DNA from: Osedax symbiont Rs1
Lineage (GTDB): Bacteria; Pseudomonadota; Gammaproteobacteria; Pseudomonadales; Balneatricaceae
Assembly: GCA_000416275.1 (NCBI GenBank)
Contig: ASZJ01000089.1
Location: 1-64,000, forward strand
Direction of reading: 5' to 3'
Length of the DNA stretch: 64,000 nt
Under the pieces are notes generated by a model. It was not told the DNA's origin and made no database searches. It worked only from the letters and a program-made list of their open reading frames with translations. This document shows, piece after piece, positions 1-12,755 of the stretch (positions are counted from its first letter, which is position 1; each line of letters starts with the position of its first letter). Both the position numbers and the translations under genes were made by a program.

Positions 1-18
1 CATGCAAATGGATAATTT

Positions 19-82
19 TACTCTACGGCAAGAAGGCCTAGAGTAACGGGAGGAGTTCATTTGAGCTAATGAAATGAACTCC
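19..82. other. Two consecutive hairpins before mnmC
   Basis: Two inverted repeats lie before mnmC. The first pairs TACTCTA (19-25) with TAGAGTA (39-45). The second is a perfect 11-bp stem, GGAGTTCATTT (52-62) with AAATGAACTCC (72-82), closing a 9-nt loop. No run of T follows on either strand, so neither is a textbook Rho-independent terminator. They may end a gene that lies left of the window. Confidence 0.4.
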
Positions 83-154
83 GAAACTTGAGTTAATACT
101 TAAATAGCAGCGGACTAAGAATCACTGGCGATCTTTTCCTGCTAAAATGCGCCG

Positions 155-2131
155 ATGATAAAAATTCAAAACAGTGCCATTAGCTGGCGAGACAAAACCC
201 CCTACTCCACGGCGTTTGAAGATTACTACTTTAACTCTGACGGCGGTATCGAAGAGACAGTTCATGTCTTCGTCACACCGAGCGATGCAGCGACTAAATA
301 CGCAAAGAGTCAAAGTCATCTGTCTATCAATGAAACAGGATTTGGTACTGGCCTTAATTTTTACTGCACCTTAGCGGCGATTGCTAAAGCCTGTCAGCTT
401 GAGCGCAATAAACCTGTGTATTTCTTTTCATCTGAGTTATTCCCACTCTCAATTGCTGATTTCAAACAAGCTAGCAGTCTATTTCTGCAGTTTTCGGCGA
501 TTACTGAACAAATCTGTCAGCAGTATCCCCCCGCCATTAAAGGCTACCATCGCTTTATTTTAAACCGTGGCGGCATCTATTTAACTTTGCTGTTTGATGA
601 CAGTGTCAGTGCCTACCAACAGACTGATCACTGTGCTGATATCTGGTTTTTAGACGGCTTTTCGCCGGCAAAAAATAGCGCTATGTGGCGGCCCGAACTG
701 TTTCAACAAATCGCCCGTTCAAGCAAAGTCAATACAACCACGCTGGCCACTTTCACCTCGGCTGGATTTGTCCGCCGAGCCTTACAGGAGGTGGGATTTT
801 CGATTACAAAACAGCCGGGACTCGGTAAAAAGCGCGAAATAGTCTCAGCACTGTACACTGACCAGCAACCCCCTATCGGCTTAAATAAAGTTTGGTTTAA
901 GTGCGCCGCTGCCGCCAACCCCGTTGAGCACGTGGCGATTATCGGCGCCGGTTTAGCAGGTTGCACCACCGCTGAAGCTCTAGCGCGTCGGGGAATTAGA
1001 GTCACTTTATTAGATAGCGGTACCGATATTTGTCAGCAAGCTTCTGGTAATTTGCAGGGGGCTCTCTATGCGAAACTACCCTCCAAGCCTACTCTCAGCG
1101 GCGAATTTCACTTAACTGGACTAGAATATAGTTTACGACTACTAAACATTTATCAGTGTTTTGATGACAAGACCGCACAACAATGTGGCGTGTTGCAGCT
1201 GGCTACTAATGCTAAAGAAGTCCGCCAGCAACAAGATTTATTAACACAAGATGCATACAGTAATCAAGTTGTCAGATGGGTTGATGCGCAACAGGCTTCG
1301 CAGCTAATCGGTAGTCAAACGCCTTTTAATGGCTTATTTTTTCCCCGTGCCGGGTGGGTTGCCCCGCAATTATTCTGTCAAAAGCTAATTGTTGATCCGC
1401 TGATCAGTGTCCAATTACAGAGCAAAATCACCCGTCTCGTGCAATTAGATGATCAAAGCTGGATACTACACTCCTCGGACGGCGTACAGCTTGCTGCTGA
1501 TACTGTGGTGGTCGCCAATGCCAATAGTGCGCGAGAACTGGCGCAATTTGCCGACATTTCTACCAAGGCGATTCGCGGTCAAGTGACCCATGCCCCCGCT
1601 AACCAGCCACAAACCACGCTAAAAACGGTAGTCTGTGGCGCCGGTTATATTTCACCTGCTAGCGATGGCCAGTATTGTTTCGGCGCCAGTTTTGATTTGC
1701 ATCATCAAGATTTAACCCTCAAGTTTGCAGATCAAGACACCAACATTGCCAACCTGCGCAAGGTTTTACCAGAACTTACCGCCAGCTTGGCGCTGCCAAG
1801 TGAACTCACCGGTAAAGTAGCTCATCGCTGCTCTAGTCCAGACTACCTGCCGCTGGTAGGCCCTGCGCCTATTTACCAGCAGACTATTACCCGATACAAA
1901 AAACTAAATAAAGATAAAAACTGGCAGTTTCCCGACCTCGCTACCCCCAACTATCGCGGGCTATTTATCAATACCGGACACGGCTCCAAAGGCTTGATTA
2001 CCTGCCCTTTGAGTGCCGAGTATTTAGCGTGCACTATCCTCGGTCACCCCAGTCCAATTCCCAGAAATATGGCGAATGCCATTCACCCGGTAAGATTTAT
2101 AGTTAAGCATTTGATTCGACGGACGATATAA
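155..2131 (+). CDS. mnmC: MnmC, bifunctional tRNA mnm5s2U34 biosynthesis enzyme
   Basis: This protein makes the last steps of 5-methylaminomethyl-2-thiouridine at the tRNA wobble position in the cytoplasm. It has 658 residues, close to the E. coli enzyme. The N-terminal half is a SAM methyltransferase with NETGFGTGLNFY (about residue 58) and WFLDGFSPAKNSAMW (about 163). The C-terminal half is an FAD-dependent oxidoreductase with the dinucleotide-binding motif IIGAGLAGCTTAEALARRG near residue 260 and a C-terminal NTGHGSKGL motif. Both catalytic halves are intact and fused. The ATG at 155 gives the usual family N-terminus, although no strong ribosome binding site precedes it. It stands alone, followed by about 180 bp. 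Confidence 0.95.
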   Translation: MIKIQNSAISWRDKTPYSTAFEDYYFNSDGGIEETVHVFVTPSDAATKYAKSQSHLSINETGFGTGLNFYCTLAAIAKACQLERNKPVYFFSSELFPLSIADFKQASSLFLQFSAITEQICQQYPPAIKGYHRFILNRGGIYLTLLFDDSVSAYQQTDHCADIWFLDGFSPAKNSAMWRPELFQQIARSSKVNTTTLATFTSAGFVRRALQEVGFSITKQPGLGKKREIVSALYTDQQPPIGLNKVWFKCAAAANPVEHVAIIGAGLAGCTTAEALARRGIRVTLLDSGTDICQQASGNLQGALYAKLPSKPTLSGEFHLTGLEYSLRLLNIYQCFDDKTAQQCGVLQLATNAKEVRQQQDLLTQDAYSNQVVRWVDAQQASQLIGSQTPFNGLFFPRAGWVAPQLFCQKLIVDPLISVQLQSKITRLVQLDDQSWILHSSDGVQLAADTVVVANANSARELAQFADISTKAIRGQVTHAPANQPQTTLKTVVCGAGYISPASDGQYCFGASFDLHHQDLTLKFADQDTNIANLRKVLPELTASLALPSELTGKVAHRCSSPDYLPLVGPAPIYQQTITRYKKLNKDKNWQFPDLATPNYRGLFINTGHGSKGLITCPLSAEYLACTILGHPSPIPRNMANAIHPVRFIVKHLIRRTI

Positions 2132-2148
2132 TAAGTATTAAGATACAT

Positions 2149-2173
2149 GTTAATAAAAAAGGAATTTATTAAC
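2149..2173. other. AT-rich hairpin downstream of mnmC
   Basis: GTTAATAAA (2149-2157) pairs with TTTATTAAC (2165-2173) around a 7-nt loop, 17 bases after the mnmC stop. The stem is AT-rich and no T-run follows. A role in ending the mnmC transcript is possible but weakly supported. Confidence 0.3.
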
Positions 2174-2310
2174 GGACGGCACTAATCTTGATTTTTATCG
2201 TCAGATTATTAATAACCGACTGAACTTATTGCTGAAGCACCGACGCCTTTAGCTCGGATAATTAGCACTGATCCCAAGGTGTTAGGGATAACAAAATACG
2301 GAGACCTTAT

Positions 2311-2952
2311 ATGTCTTTCGCGATCATAGACCAAGGACGCAGAGTGAACACGCCATTGCGCTCAATCTTTCCCGATAAGGGAGTTGATAAGTCGAGTGCC
2401 AGCGAGAATACCCACAGCAGTACCCATAATGAAAAAGACTTACGGACAAAAAATAACGAGTTCCGAGAAATTCTTGAGCGCACTAGCCCTCCCCGTGAAG
2501 AGACCACGCCCGGTACATATGACGGATTAAAACCTCACCAGCATCCTAGCGCCAAGAAATCGGGCTTAATTGCCGAACAAATAATGAGCACTCCAGTTCA
2601 TACCATTGTTGAAGGGACTATTGTGCATGCAGCTTGGGAGCGCATGCAAGCACTTAACATAAGCCACTTAATGGTGCTTGATAACAGCGCCAAGCCGGTG
2701 GGGATACTCTCGGCCCTTGATATTATCGCCCTGGGCAGAGAATCAACTCAAAGCATTACCAGCATCTATAGCAAGCAGCTAATAGCGGCGGCGCCACATA
2801 CACAAGTCGAGCAGATTGCCGCTTGTTTCCTCGAGTTTGAGATCAACGCTATCCCTATTTTTGATAGCGGCGAACAATTAGTAGGGATCGTCTGTCGCTC
2901 AGATTTACTGCGCTTGATTATCAGTGGCGCGCACATCGAAAGCTGGGCGTAA
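2311..2952 (+). CDS. CBS-pair domain protein
   Basis: This 213-residue protein has a polar, probably disordered N-terminal third followed by a pair of CBS domains (about residues 90-145 and 150-210). The first repeat starts AEQIMSTPVHTI and the second contains GIVCRSDLLRLI. CBS pairs bind adenine nucleotides and act as sensory modules, and there is no attached enzyme or channel here, so it is probably a stand-alone regulator. The start is supported by ACGGAG 8 bases upstream of the ATG at 2311. It converges with yheU, with only 9 bases between the stops. Its partner cannot be named from sequence. Confidence 0.85.
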   Translation: MSFAIIDQGRRVNTPLRSIFPDKGVDKSSASENTHSSTHNEKDLRTKNNEFREILERTSPPREETTPGTYDGLKPHQHPSAKKSGLIAEQIMSTPVHTIVEGTIVHAAWERMQALNISHLMVLDNSAKPVGILSALDIIALGRESTQSITSIYSKQLIAAAPHTQVEQIAACFLEFEINAIPIFDSGEQLVGIVCRSDLLRLIISGAHIESWA

Positions 2953-2961
2953 GAGGGAGAG

Positions 2962-5240
<2,279 letters not shown>

Positions 5241-5306
5241 TTAAATAAATCAGAGCGGGCTGAAGTTGGGAAGTGCCGAGTGCCGCAGCGCGGGTACTCG
5301 GATAGT

Positions 5307-7979
5307 CTATTGGGCGCGACGGCGCAGTTTATGCATTTCATGCATACGGACGCGCTCGCGATAATGCTCTTTAGTTTGCGGGCGAATCACCGATCGATCG
5401 TCGTCTAATAAGTCCCCATTGAGATGGGTGGCCACGGTCTCTGCAGTCGCCATCATGCACTCTAGCGCATTTTTAGGATCTAGTGGCTCATCCATAGACA
5501 TGAAGAAAGAAACGCCAGGGGTGGATGTTTCGTCCATTGTTTCGATATCAAAGGTACCTGGTTTAATAGCATTGGCCATACTGAATTGTATGGCGCCTTC
5601 GGCTTTTCCATCTTCAAATCGATGGAAAACTTCCATATCGCCGAACTCCATTCCACAAGCTTGTACTACTTTTTTTAGTGCCGCACCGTTTAGGTACTGG
5701 TTTTTAGCGACCACAGTCACTATTAATACCACATTTGGGTCATCGACATTGGCTATCGATTTTCTGGACTTGGAGGTCACTTTTTTAACTGAGTCATTAA
5801 CCGCGGTGTTCGCTTCCGGTTTAACCTCAGTAGTAGCGAGTTCTTGAAATAAACTTTTCTGACTTTCGTGGCTTAATTCGACCGCATTGACAGATAGCCG
5901 CTCTTCATCAACACCATTCAAACCCTCTATTGGATGAGCGTCATCAATATCTTTAAAGCCGTCCATTAGAGGGTCAAAGTCTGAGCGACTGCTCCCTTTA
6001 TCATTTAACTCATAATCTTGCTCTAACGCAGTAAAGCCTAAATCATTCGCATGATCAATCCCATCATCCCCGTCAACTTGTCGGGCTACTTCAGCTCTAG
6101 ATTGAGAGTCTTGCTGTTGCTTAACTTGCTCGGTAAAGCTATCTATCGATAGCAAATCATCTTGAACTGCTCTATCAGCTAAGAGAGGATCCACTGCTAA
6201 ATCAGCATCCTCAGCTGTTTTCTCAGCCTTTGATGATGCTTGGCTCGCATCCATTTGCCGATTCATTTTTAAAATTTCAGTAATAGGCATATCCAACTCA
6301 TGTGCTACTGACTGACTATCTTCTGCTAAGTCTTGCTCAAACTGATCGACCAGTTCCTCTGAGGCTTTAGCGTCTACAAATGAATCCATCAGTGGGTCAG
6401 CATCTATTTCAAAGCTATCTTTTTTAGCAGGCCCTTCGATCGATAGATCATTTTGCTCTTGGCTTGGTGCTGTTGTGGATGATGTGTATTGCTGATGCAT
6501 GGCCGACTGCTCTTGTACCGAGGGCTCCAATAGTAGATCTTCTATTTTCAGATCTGCTATTTTTAAACCTTCTAGGCCTAACTCTTCCAACGCTATATCT
6601 TCTAGATTTACCTCATCATCAATAACGCGGGTCAATTCTATATTTTCTGACTTAGATGGCTGATCTACTGTAGTTATAAAATTTGCTGGCTGTTCTGAAT
6701 TTATACCAGACTGCTCTTCAGATAGTTCGAGTAATTTAGCTTTCAGTTGATCAATTTCATGCTGTTTGGCACTCAACTCGTCAGTCAATTCTGTTGCGCC
6801 TGGCGGCTCTAAGTCTGTGGTGATATTCAACGAGTTTTCGCCGCCACTCAAATTGGCGATATTTACTGCGAGTTCATTTTTTTCAGCGCCATCATCATTA
6901 GTTTCAATATGAGAATGATCACTTTCTCTCTCTGCTAATAATTGCTCAAATTTATCAAGCTCCATCTCTCGGCCCGATTTATGCAAATTATCGATTGTGC
7001 TGCTGAGCATTTCATCAAAATCAGCCTCTGCTACAGTTTGATTTTGCACTACAGAGTCAGATGTTGCAGGTTGCTTTTTAAAATGATTACTTTTTAAAAT
7101 AGCTGGCACGATTAAGCTATCATCATCTAAGTTCGAATCATCAACTTGCCGAAGCGGAGCAGTTAAATTTGAATCTAGCTGAGTGGCTACTTCTAGCATT
7201 TCAGTTGCTGAAATTTGCTTGCCAGAAACTGTATGGGGGAGGTCATAAGAACTTAGTTTATCAGCTTCTGAATAGCGCTCTTTTACGTCAATTTGATGTT
7301 TAGGAGTTGCCAGTGCTGTTGGTTTTTGTACTGTATATTCTGTTAATTCAGGCGCCTGTAGAGCAGAATCTTTTTTTATAGCTATACAATCATCAAGAAC
7401 CAATGTTTGATCCGATGTAGCAGTTGAAGTGTTAGAGGGTTCATTTACACTGGTATTATAGCCTAACTGATGTTCATTACTGTCGAGTGCGGTGTTATCA
7501 ATACTGAGATCATTAACCTCGGTACTGGCGCGATCCTCAGAGGCAGGAAATGCTAAGCTAGCAGATGCTCCAGAGGCCACTGCCGGTGTTTGAGACGTAG
7601 AATCCAGAACTTGACTGGCAGTCAATTCGGCACTCTTTTCTACAGCGCTGTTACGCGATTGATAACTGTCGCCAGCTACTTTACTCTGTACTTGAGTGGT
7701 GGTTTTTTGGCTTTTTAGCGGCGCAGTCGTATGCTGCTTATTACTCGCTTGCGCTGAGTTAGCAGAGTTTTTCTTATTATCTTTAGGGACAAATACCCGA
7801 GCGGTGCCTATCGGCAGCTCTGGATTATAACAATCATCCCCCAAATCAGAGAGTTTCTCATCTATATCTATTTTAAGTGAGTTACTCTGAGCGCGCATTC
7901 GACGCCACCCATCAACAACAATCAATACTATGACTATTATTGCACCCACTATCAACCATTCACGTAAACCTATATCCAT
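5307..7979 (-). CDS. zipA: Cell division protein ZipA with very long linker
   Basis: ZipA tethers FtsZ to the inner membrane at midcell. One N-terminal membrane anchor (about residues 7-26, WLIVGAIIVIVLIVVDGWRR) is followed by the conserved segment ending PIGTARVF. The C-terminal FtsZ-binding ZipA domain is near residues 745-885 (PNVVLIVTVVAKNQYLNG onward). Between them is a linker of about 650 residues rich in D, E, S, Q and A, which makes the protein 890 residues; the E. coli protein has about 330. The linker carries imperfect repeats of the type DPLMDSF, DPLMDGF and VDPLLADRA. It heads the zipA-ligA-yheU run, 56 bp after the ccmI stop. Confidence 0.93.
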   Translation of the reverse strand: MDIGLREWLIVGAIIVIVLIVVDGWRRMRAQSNSLKIDIDEKLSDLGDDCYNPELPIGTARVFVPKDNKKNSANSAQASNKQHTTAPLKSQKTTTQVQSKVAGDSYQSRNSAVEKSAELTASQVLDSTSQTPAVASGASASLAFPASEDRASTEVNDLSIDNTALDSNEHQLGYNTSVNEPSNTSTATSDQTLVLDDCIAIKKDSALQAPELTEYTVQKPTALATPKHQIDVKERYSEADKLSSYDLPHTVSGKQISATEMLEVATQLDSNLTAPLRQVDDSNLDDDSLIVPAILKSNHFKKQPATSDSVVQNQTVAEADFDEMLSSTIDNLHKSGREMELDKFEQLLAERESDHSHIETNDDGAEKNELAVNIANLSGGENSLNITTDLEPPGATELTDELSAKQHEIDQLKAKLLELSEEQSGINSEQPANFITTVDQPSKSENIELTRVIDDEVNLEDIALEELGLEGLKIADLKIEDLLLEPSVQEQSAMHQQYTSSTTAPSQEQNDLSIEGPAKKDSFEIDADPLMDSFVDAKASEELVDQFEQDLAEDSQSVAHELDMPITEILKMNRQMDASQASSKAEKTAEDADLAVDPLLADRAVQDDLLSIDSFTEQVKQQQDSQSRAEVARQVDGDDGIDHANDLGFTALEQDYELNDKGSSRSDFDPLMDGFKDIDDAHPIEGLNGVDEERLSVNAVELSHESQKSLFQELATTEVKPEANTAVNDSVKKVTSKSRKSIANVDDPNVVLIVTVVAKNQYLNGAALKKVVQACGMEFGDMEVFHRFEDGKAEGAIQFSMANAIKPGTFDIETMDETSTPGVSFFMSMDEPLDPKNALECMMATAETVATHLNGDLLDDDRSVIRPQTKEHYRERVRMHEMHKLRRRAQ

Positions 7980-8035
7980 CGATTGATATCACCAGCTAAA
8001 CTTGCAAATTTATATGAATATAAAACAAAGTGTAT

Positions 8036-9298
8036 CTATTCAACAACTTTATTTATCAACAACTTAAAGGTATCTGTTGTTTCTGATACTTTTACGACTA
8101 AAACCTCGGACTGATAATCACCTTTTTGTGACTGAGGCTGACCACTGAGGGAGATTCTAGCACTAACTTCAACCTTTTTCTGCAAAGAAATTTTAGCAGT
8201 AGGCATCATCGCTAAACTATCGTCTAAAACTATCCGTTTTGGCAGTTCAGACACCTTCATTTTCACTGCTGCTAAAGGAATTTTCCCACCGATGGGCCGG
8301 GCAAAGACAAACAATATGGCATCGGGGGCTAAACTATTTTTCAGTGCCGCTGTTATCTCGACATCAACAATCACCTTTAGTTTATTTTTAATCATACTTT
8401 TCGACTCTTTAACGGCAATTCCCAATGCGGCTAATTCACTTTCAGCTTTTGCTATACCCGATTTTAGTGCCGCAGCTGCGTTCGGCTCTGCACTTCCTAG
8501 AGATTGCCGCCAAAAATCAATCGCCCGCTGATAATTTTGTTGCTCAAATGCCTCAATACCCAGCAAACCTAACGAGACAACTTCACTACTATCGATAGCC
8601 AAGGCTTTTGCTATCTGTACTTTTACTTTTTCGGTCACTCTATTATCAATAAAGAACAGGGCCTGAGCATATTGACCAATCACACTGGGATATTGCGGCG
8701 ACTGCTCTGGCAAATATTCCAGTACCTGAATAAAAGCTTGCGCTCCTTTAGAAAATTGGTTGGTACCCATATATGCGCCAGCTAGCATATACCACCCTTC
8801 TGCATTTTCAGGGTTGCGCTGTAATTCAGACTCTAACAGTCCAATTGCCTGCTCTGCGGTGGGCTTTTCGCCGGTGGGTAATTGATGCGAGTTATTTTTA
8901 TTCTCCACCCACAGTAGCTCTTCTGCGCTGCCGTACTTTGCATATAACCCCAGTGCAAGTATCGGCAGCGAAACACAGATAGTAATGACTAACAGCAACT
9001 GAGATCTGCTATTTTTTTGGCCAAGGCTGATTATTTCATCCGCCGCCAACTCTTCTGTCGTAGCGTCTGATAATAAGTTTTTCTCCAACTCTAATTTTAG
9101 TTCAGCAAAGCTTTGATCATTTAGTAAGTTTTGATCTCTCTCCTGCTGCAACTCAGCCAAACGCTGTTTGAACATATGAATATTTTCTTGCTGGCGATTA
9201 ACCGCCGCAGAAGCCCTATGCCTTTTGAACAGTGGCCAGCAGATAAATGACATTGCCAACAAGGTTAATAAAATAATTCCAAGCCATAGTTCAATCAT
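8036..9298 (-). CDS. ccmI: Cytochrome c biogenesis protein CcmI (CycH)
   Basis: CcmI holds unfolded apocytochrome c for the CcmF/H heme lyase at the periplasmic face. The 420-residue protein has a membrane helix at residues 3-22, a cytoplasmic coiled-coil-like segment (about 30-80), a second membrane helix near 100-120 and a periplasmic part with TPR-like helices (GWYMLAGAYMGTNQFSKGAQAF). A beta-rich C-terminal domain of about 120 residues follows, as in other fused CcmI proteins. It overlaps ccmH by 8 bases and is the last gene of the ccm operon. Confidence 0.92.
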   Translation of the reverse strand: MIELWLGIILLTLLAMSFICWPLFKRHRASAAVNRQQENIHMFKQRLAELQQERDQNLLNDQSFAELKLELEKNLLSDATTEELAADEIISLGQKNSRSQLLLVITICVSLPILALGLYAKYGSAEELLWVENKNNSHQLPTGEKPTAEQAIGLLESELQRNPENAEGWYMLAGAYMGTNQFSKGAQAFIQVLEYLPEQSPQYPSVIGQYAQALFFIDNRVTEKVKVQIAKALAIDSSEVVSLGLLGIEAFEQQNYQRAIDFWRQSLGSAEPNAAAALKSGIAKAESELAALGIAVKESKSMIKNKLKVIVDVEITAALKNSLAPDAILFVFARPIGGKIPLAAVKMKVSELPKRIVLDDSLAMMPTAKISLQKKVEVSARISLSGQPQSQKGDYQSEVLVVKVSETTDTFKLLINKVVE

Positions 9299-9782
9299 TT
9301 TTACTACCTAATAGATCTTGCATTTTTTGCCGGTGAGCAGCGGTTTCTTCATGCTTAGCCGACTTATTATCGACTTGATTATCCGTTGCTTTTTCAGCGC
9401 TTACTGAAGTTTTTCTACTCATCATAAACACCACCAAAAAACCAATGAATAACAGTGCGAACGGCCCGTACCACAGCATATATGTCGATGAGTTTAGCGA
9501 TGGTTTATAAAGTACGAATTCGCCATAACGATCAACCATAAAGGTTTTAATTTGCGCACTGCTCTGCCCTGAAAGCACCATACGATGCAGCTCTCTACGC
9601 AAATCTAAAGCAATCGCTGAATTTGAACCGGCTAAGTTCTGGTTTTGACATTTAGGACAGCGCAGTTCTTCACTCAATTGGCGAAACATCTGACGCTCGC
9701 TGTCACTGCTAAATTCAAAGGTATCAATTGCAGCAAAGACACTAAACGATAATATAGCTAGACTTATAGTTAACCATTTCAT
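9291..9782 (-). CDS. ccmH: Cytochrome c maturation thioredoxin-like protein CcmH
   Basis: CcmH is a periplasmic, membrane-anchored thiol oxidoreductase that keeps the apocytochrome CXXCH cysteines reduced. It has a cleavable or anchoring N-terminal helix (residues 1-17), the active site LRCPKCQNQNLAGSN near residue 41, and a C-terminal membrane helix with WYGPFALLFIGFLVVFM. At 163 residues it is the short CcmH/CcmL form, with the TPR part carried by the separate ccmI. It overlaps ccmG by 4 bases (ATGA). Confidence 0.94.
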   Translation of the reverse strand: MKWLTISLAILSFSVFAAIDTFEFSSDSERQMFRQLSEELRCPKCQNQNLAGSNSAIALDLRRELHRMVLSGQSSAQIKTFMVDRYGEFVLYKPSLNSSTYMLWYGPFALLFIGFLVVFMMSRKTSVSAEKATDNQVDNKSAKHEETAAHRQKMQDLLGSKND

Positions 9783-10327
9783 GATTTTTTAGGGCTCCAA
9801 CCTAACGCCTGCATTTTGGCTTTTATATCCACCCACACTCTAGCGTTGACCTCTCCTACATGTCGATATCGGATAATAGCTTGCGCGTCAACAATGTATG
9901 TTTCAGGCGCGCCATACACACCAAGATCCAAACCTAAACTGCCCTGCTCATCATAGAGATTAAAAATATAGGGGTCACGATAGCGCTTTAACCACTGACT
10001 GGCCTTGCTGCGCTGATCCTTGTAGTTTATACCTATAATTTCTACACCCTCTGTCTGTGCCAACTTATTTAAAAAACTGTGTTCTTGCTTACAGGTAGGG
10101 CACCATGTTGCCCACACATTGACCAAGCGTACTGCGCCTGTTAAAGAGGCCTCGGTCAGCACTTCATTAGCATTTCTAATCGTCGCTAGGCTAAATGCAG
10201 GAAATGGCTTACCAATTTTTGCCGAGGGGAGCTCAGTCGGATTTAACGACAGTCCCTTGACGAACAAAAAACCCAAAACAATACAAATAACCAAGGGGAT
10301 AAACAATAGTACTCGACGCATACTCAT
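9779..10327 (-). CDS. ccmG: Thiol:disulfide interchange protein CcmG/DsbE
   Basis: CcmG is an inner-membrane thioredoxin facing the periplasm that passes reductant into heme attachment. The 182-residue protein has an N-terminal anchor (about residues 5-23) and a thioredoxin fold with the active site WATWCPTCKQEH near residue 75. A later GVYGAPETYIVD segment carries the cis-proline loop. It lies 26 bp downstream of ccmF and overlaps ccmH. Confidence 0.95.
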   Translation of the reverse strand: MSMRRVLLFIPLVICIVLGFLFVKGLSLNPTELPSAKIGKPFPAFSLATIRNANEVLTEASLTGAVRLVNVWATWCPTCKQEHSFLNKLAQTEGVEIIGINYKDQRSKASQWLKRYRDPYIFNLYDEQGSLGLDLGVYGAPETYIVDAQAIIRYRHVGEVNARVWVDIKAKMQALGWSPKKS

Positions 10328-10353
10328 AGCTGTTAACTCTTTATCTGATCAAT

Positions 10354-12309
10354 TTAAGCGGTGACAGGCAGCGCTGATTTTCTAATTTTATAGCGACGAT
10401 CGAAGACTGTTAACATCCCAGCAAACATCATCAATACACCGCCAAACCACACCCAGCGCATAAAGGGCTTGTATTGTAATCTTACCGCCCATGCTCCATC
10501 GGCTAAGGGCTCGCCAAGTGCCACAAACACGTCGGCAAACAATCCAGCATTAATATCCGCCTCAGTCATCATGCTTCCTCTCGCCGGGTAGAATCGTTTT
10601 TCTGGATGCATAGTGGCAAAGAACTGATTGTTTTTCAGCACTTCAATCGTTCCCATATCTGCACTGTAATTAGGCCCTGATATTTTTTCAGCACCTTGAA
10701 ATTCAAAGCTGTACTCGGCTAATGTAACGATATCACCAGGTACCATACGAATATCTCGCTCCTCACTATAAGTGGCGACTAGTGCCACACCGACCATAGT
10801 GACAACCACCCCTAAGTGGGCAATTTGCATCGCCCAGTAACTGGGAGACAGCTTACTGAGCCCAACTAATTTATCCGCTTTGTTGGATACTTTACTGAAC
10901 GCATCGAGGATTAAACTAAACACTACCCAAAATGCCAACACTAGGGCTAACGTCGCTTTAAAAGCTAACTCTTGGTTAAATAGATAAGCGGCGCTAATCC
11001 CGACGGCGATGGCCAGAAAAAAGGAGGGAAGCAATTGTTTAAGCAGCTTTCTCGGACTACTTTTTTTCCAGCGAAGTAGAATTCCTATGCCCATAAAGAA
11101 GGCCAATAGCAGACTAAAGGGGACAAATAGTAAATTAAAATACGGTGGGCCCACCGACATTTTCCCACCGCCCAAGGCATCGATAATCAATGGGTACAAA
11201 GTGCCAATTAACACCATACTACAAATAATAACCAGCACCACATTATTGATTAGAATTAAGGTTTCGCGGGAGAGTAATTCGAAATTTGATTCACTTTTAA
11301 CGTCGTAGGCTTTAATTGCATACAGCAGTAGAGAACCCCCTACCGTGATTGCCAAAAGAACTAGGATAAACAATCCTCGTTCGGGATCTGCGGCAAAAGA
11401 ATGCACGGAGGTTAGCACCCCTGAGCGCACTAAAAAAGTTCCGAGTAAACTCAGCGAAAAAGTAAATATTGCCAGCAGCAAAGTCCAGCTTTTAAAAAGC
11501 CCACGTTTTTCCGTTACCGCCAGGGAGTGCACTAGTGCGGTACCCATCAACCACGGCATAAAAGAAGCGTTTTCCACTGGGTCCCAAAACCACCAACCAC
11601 CCCAGCCAAGTTCGTAGTATGCCCACCAGCTACCCAAGGTAATACCTATGGTTAAGAATGCCCAGGCGAGATTGGTCCAAGGCCGTGTCCAACGCGACCA
11701 GGCCACGTCTAACTTACCACTTAAGAGCGCGGCGATAGCAAAGGCAAAGGCCACCGAAAAGCCCACATAACCCATATACAAAAGCGGTGGATGAATGATC
11801 AGCCCAATGTCTTGTAGCAGCGGGTTTAAATCGGCACCTTCCAAAGGCGTATTGACCAGCAGGCGCTCAAACGGGCTAGAGGTTATTAGCGTAAAAGAAA
11901 TAAAACCTACTCCGACCATACCCAGCACAGCCAAGACCCGCGCCATGATATCGGTAGGCAGGCCATCAGATTTAATGGCGACCGCAAAAATCCAACCGCT
12001 GAGAATAAAGACCCAGAGTAGCAGCGACCCTTCATGCCCACCCCACACGGCACTTAGTTTATAATAAACCGGTAGCGCACTATTTGAATTTCCCGCTACA
12101 TATTTGACGCTAAAATCATCAGTTGCGAAAGCGTAAGCCAAACAGAAGATACTGATGAGCATAAACAAAAACAGAGACTTTGCTAAAGGCTTGGCAAAGC
12201 TCATTAAAAACAGGCTACCTTTACTGGCGCCAACCATAGGTATAACGGCTAAAAAGGCAGCCATTATCATCGCTAAAATCAACGAGTACTGGCCTAGTTC
12301 AGGTATCAT
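10354..12309 (-). CDS. ccmF: Heme lyase subunit CcmF
   Basis: CcmF is the multi-spanning core of the CcmFHI heme lyase that joins heme to apocytochrome c. The protein has 651 residues and about 15 predicted membrane helices. It has the tryptophan-rich heme-handling motif [15 protein letters not shown] near residue 235, and the P-His motif region [16 protein letters not shown] upstream of it. The C-terminal periplasmic loop and last helix are present, so it is full length. Its start overlaps the ccmE stop by 4 bases. Confidence 0.96.
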   Translation of the reverse strand: MIPELGQYSLILAMIMAAFLAVIPMVGASKGSLFLMSFAKPLAKSLFLFMLISIFCLAYAFATDDFSVKYVAGNSNSALPVYYKLSAVWGGHEGSLLLWVFILSGWIFAVAIKSDGLPTDIMARVLAVLGMVGVGFISFTLITSSPFERLLVNTPLEGADLNPLLQDIGLIIHPPLLYMGYVGFSVAFAFAIAALLSGKLDVAWSRWTRPWTNLAWAFLTIGITLGSWWAYYELGWGGWWFWDPVENASFMPWLMGTALVHSLAVTEKRGLFKSWTLLLAIFTFSLSLLGTFLVRSGVLTSVHSFAADPERGLFILVLLAITVGGSLLLYAIKAYDVKSESNFELLSRETLILINNVVLVIICSMVLIGTLYPLIIDALGGGKMSVGPPYFNLLFVPFSLLLAFFMGIGILLRWKKSSPRKLLKQLLPSFFLAIAVGISAAYLFNQELAFKATLALVLAFWVVFSLILDAFSKVSNKADKLVGLSKLSPSYWAMQIAHLGVVVTMVGVALVATYSEERDIRMVPGDIVTLAEYSFEFQGAEKISGPNYSADMGTIEVLKNNQFFATMHPEKRFYPARGSMMTEADINAGLFADVFVALGEPLADGAWAVRLQYKPFMRWVWFGGVLMMFAGMLTVFDRRYKIRKSALPVTA

Positions 12310-12755
12310 TGTTTATTACCTTCTTGATCGTAGCCGGTTTTATCTAAGGCATCTTGTACTTCGGGGGGCATATATTTTTCATCGTGTTTGGCTAGCACTT
12401 CAACCGCTTGAAAAACACCGTTTTGATCCATTTCTCCCTGTGCGACAATCCCCTGCCCTTCACGAAACAAATCGGGCAAGATCCCCTCGTAGTTAACAAT
12501 CACGGTCTGCAAATAATCAGTGATAGCAAATTCAATTTTAAGACTGTTTGGATCGCGTTTAACACTGCCATCAACCACCATCCCGCCCGCTCTTATTCTA
12601 GTTCCTACCGGCGCTTCTCCATTAGCTATCTGCTGAGGGGAGAAAAATAAATTAATATTTTGACTCAACGCATACACCGTTAAGGCAACGGCTATTGCCG
12701 CACCAAATACGACAAATAAAACCAGTATCAATCGCTGTTTTCTTTTGGGTGTCAT
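12306..12755 (-). CDS. ccmE: Heme chaperone CcmE
   Basis: CcmE binds heme covalently in the periplasm and ferries it from CcmABCD to CcmF. The protein has 149 residues, with an N-terminal anchor ([20 protein letters not shown]) and an OB-fold beta barrel containing [16 protein letters not shown]. The heme-binding histidine lies in [14 protein letters not shown] near residue 125, followed by the expected tyrosine. It overlaps ccmD and ccmF by 4 bases each, which fits tight translational coupling. Confidence 0.96.
   Translation of the reverse strand: MTPKRKQRLILVLFVVFGAAIAVALTVYALSQNINLFFSPQQIANGEAPVGTRIRAGGMVVDGSVKRDPNSLKIEFAITDYLQTVIVNYEGILPDLFREGQGIVAQGEMDQNGVFQAVEVLAKHDEKYMPPEVQDALDKTGYDQEGNKQ

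Noticed and set aside
703..1005. Minus-strand frame inside mnmC
   Set aside because: It lies antisense to the conserved FAD-binding region and has no family match.
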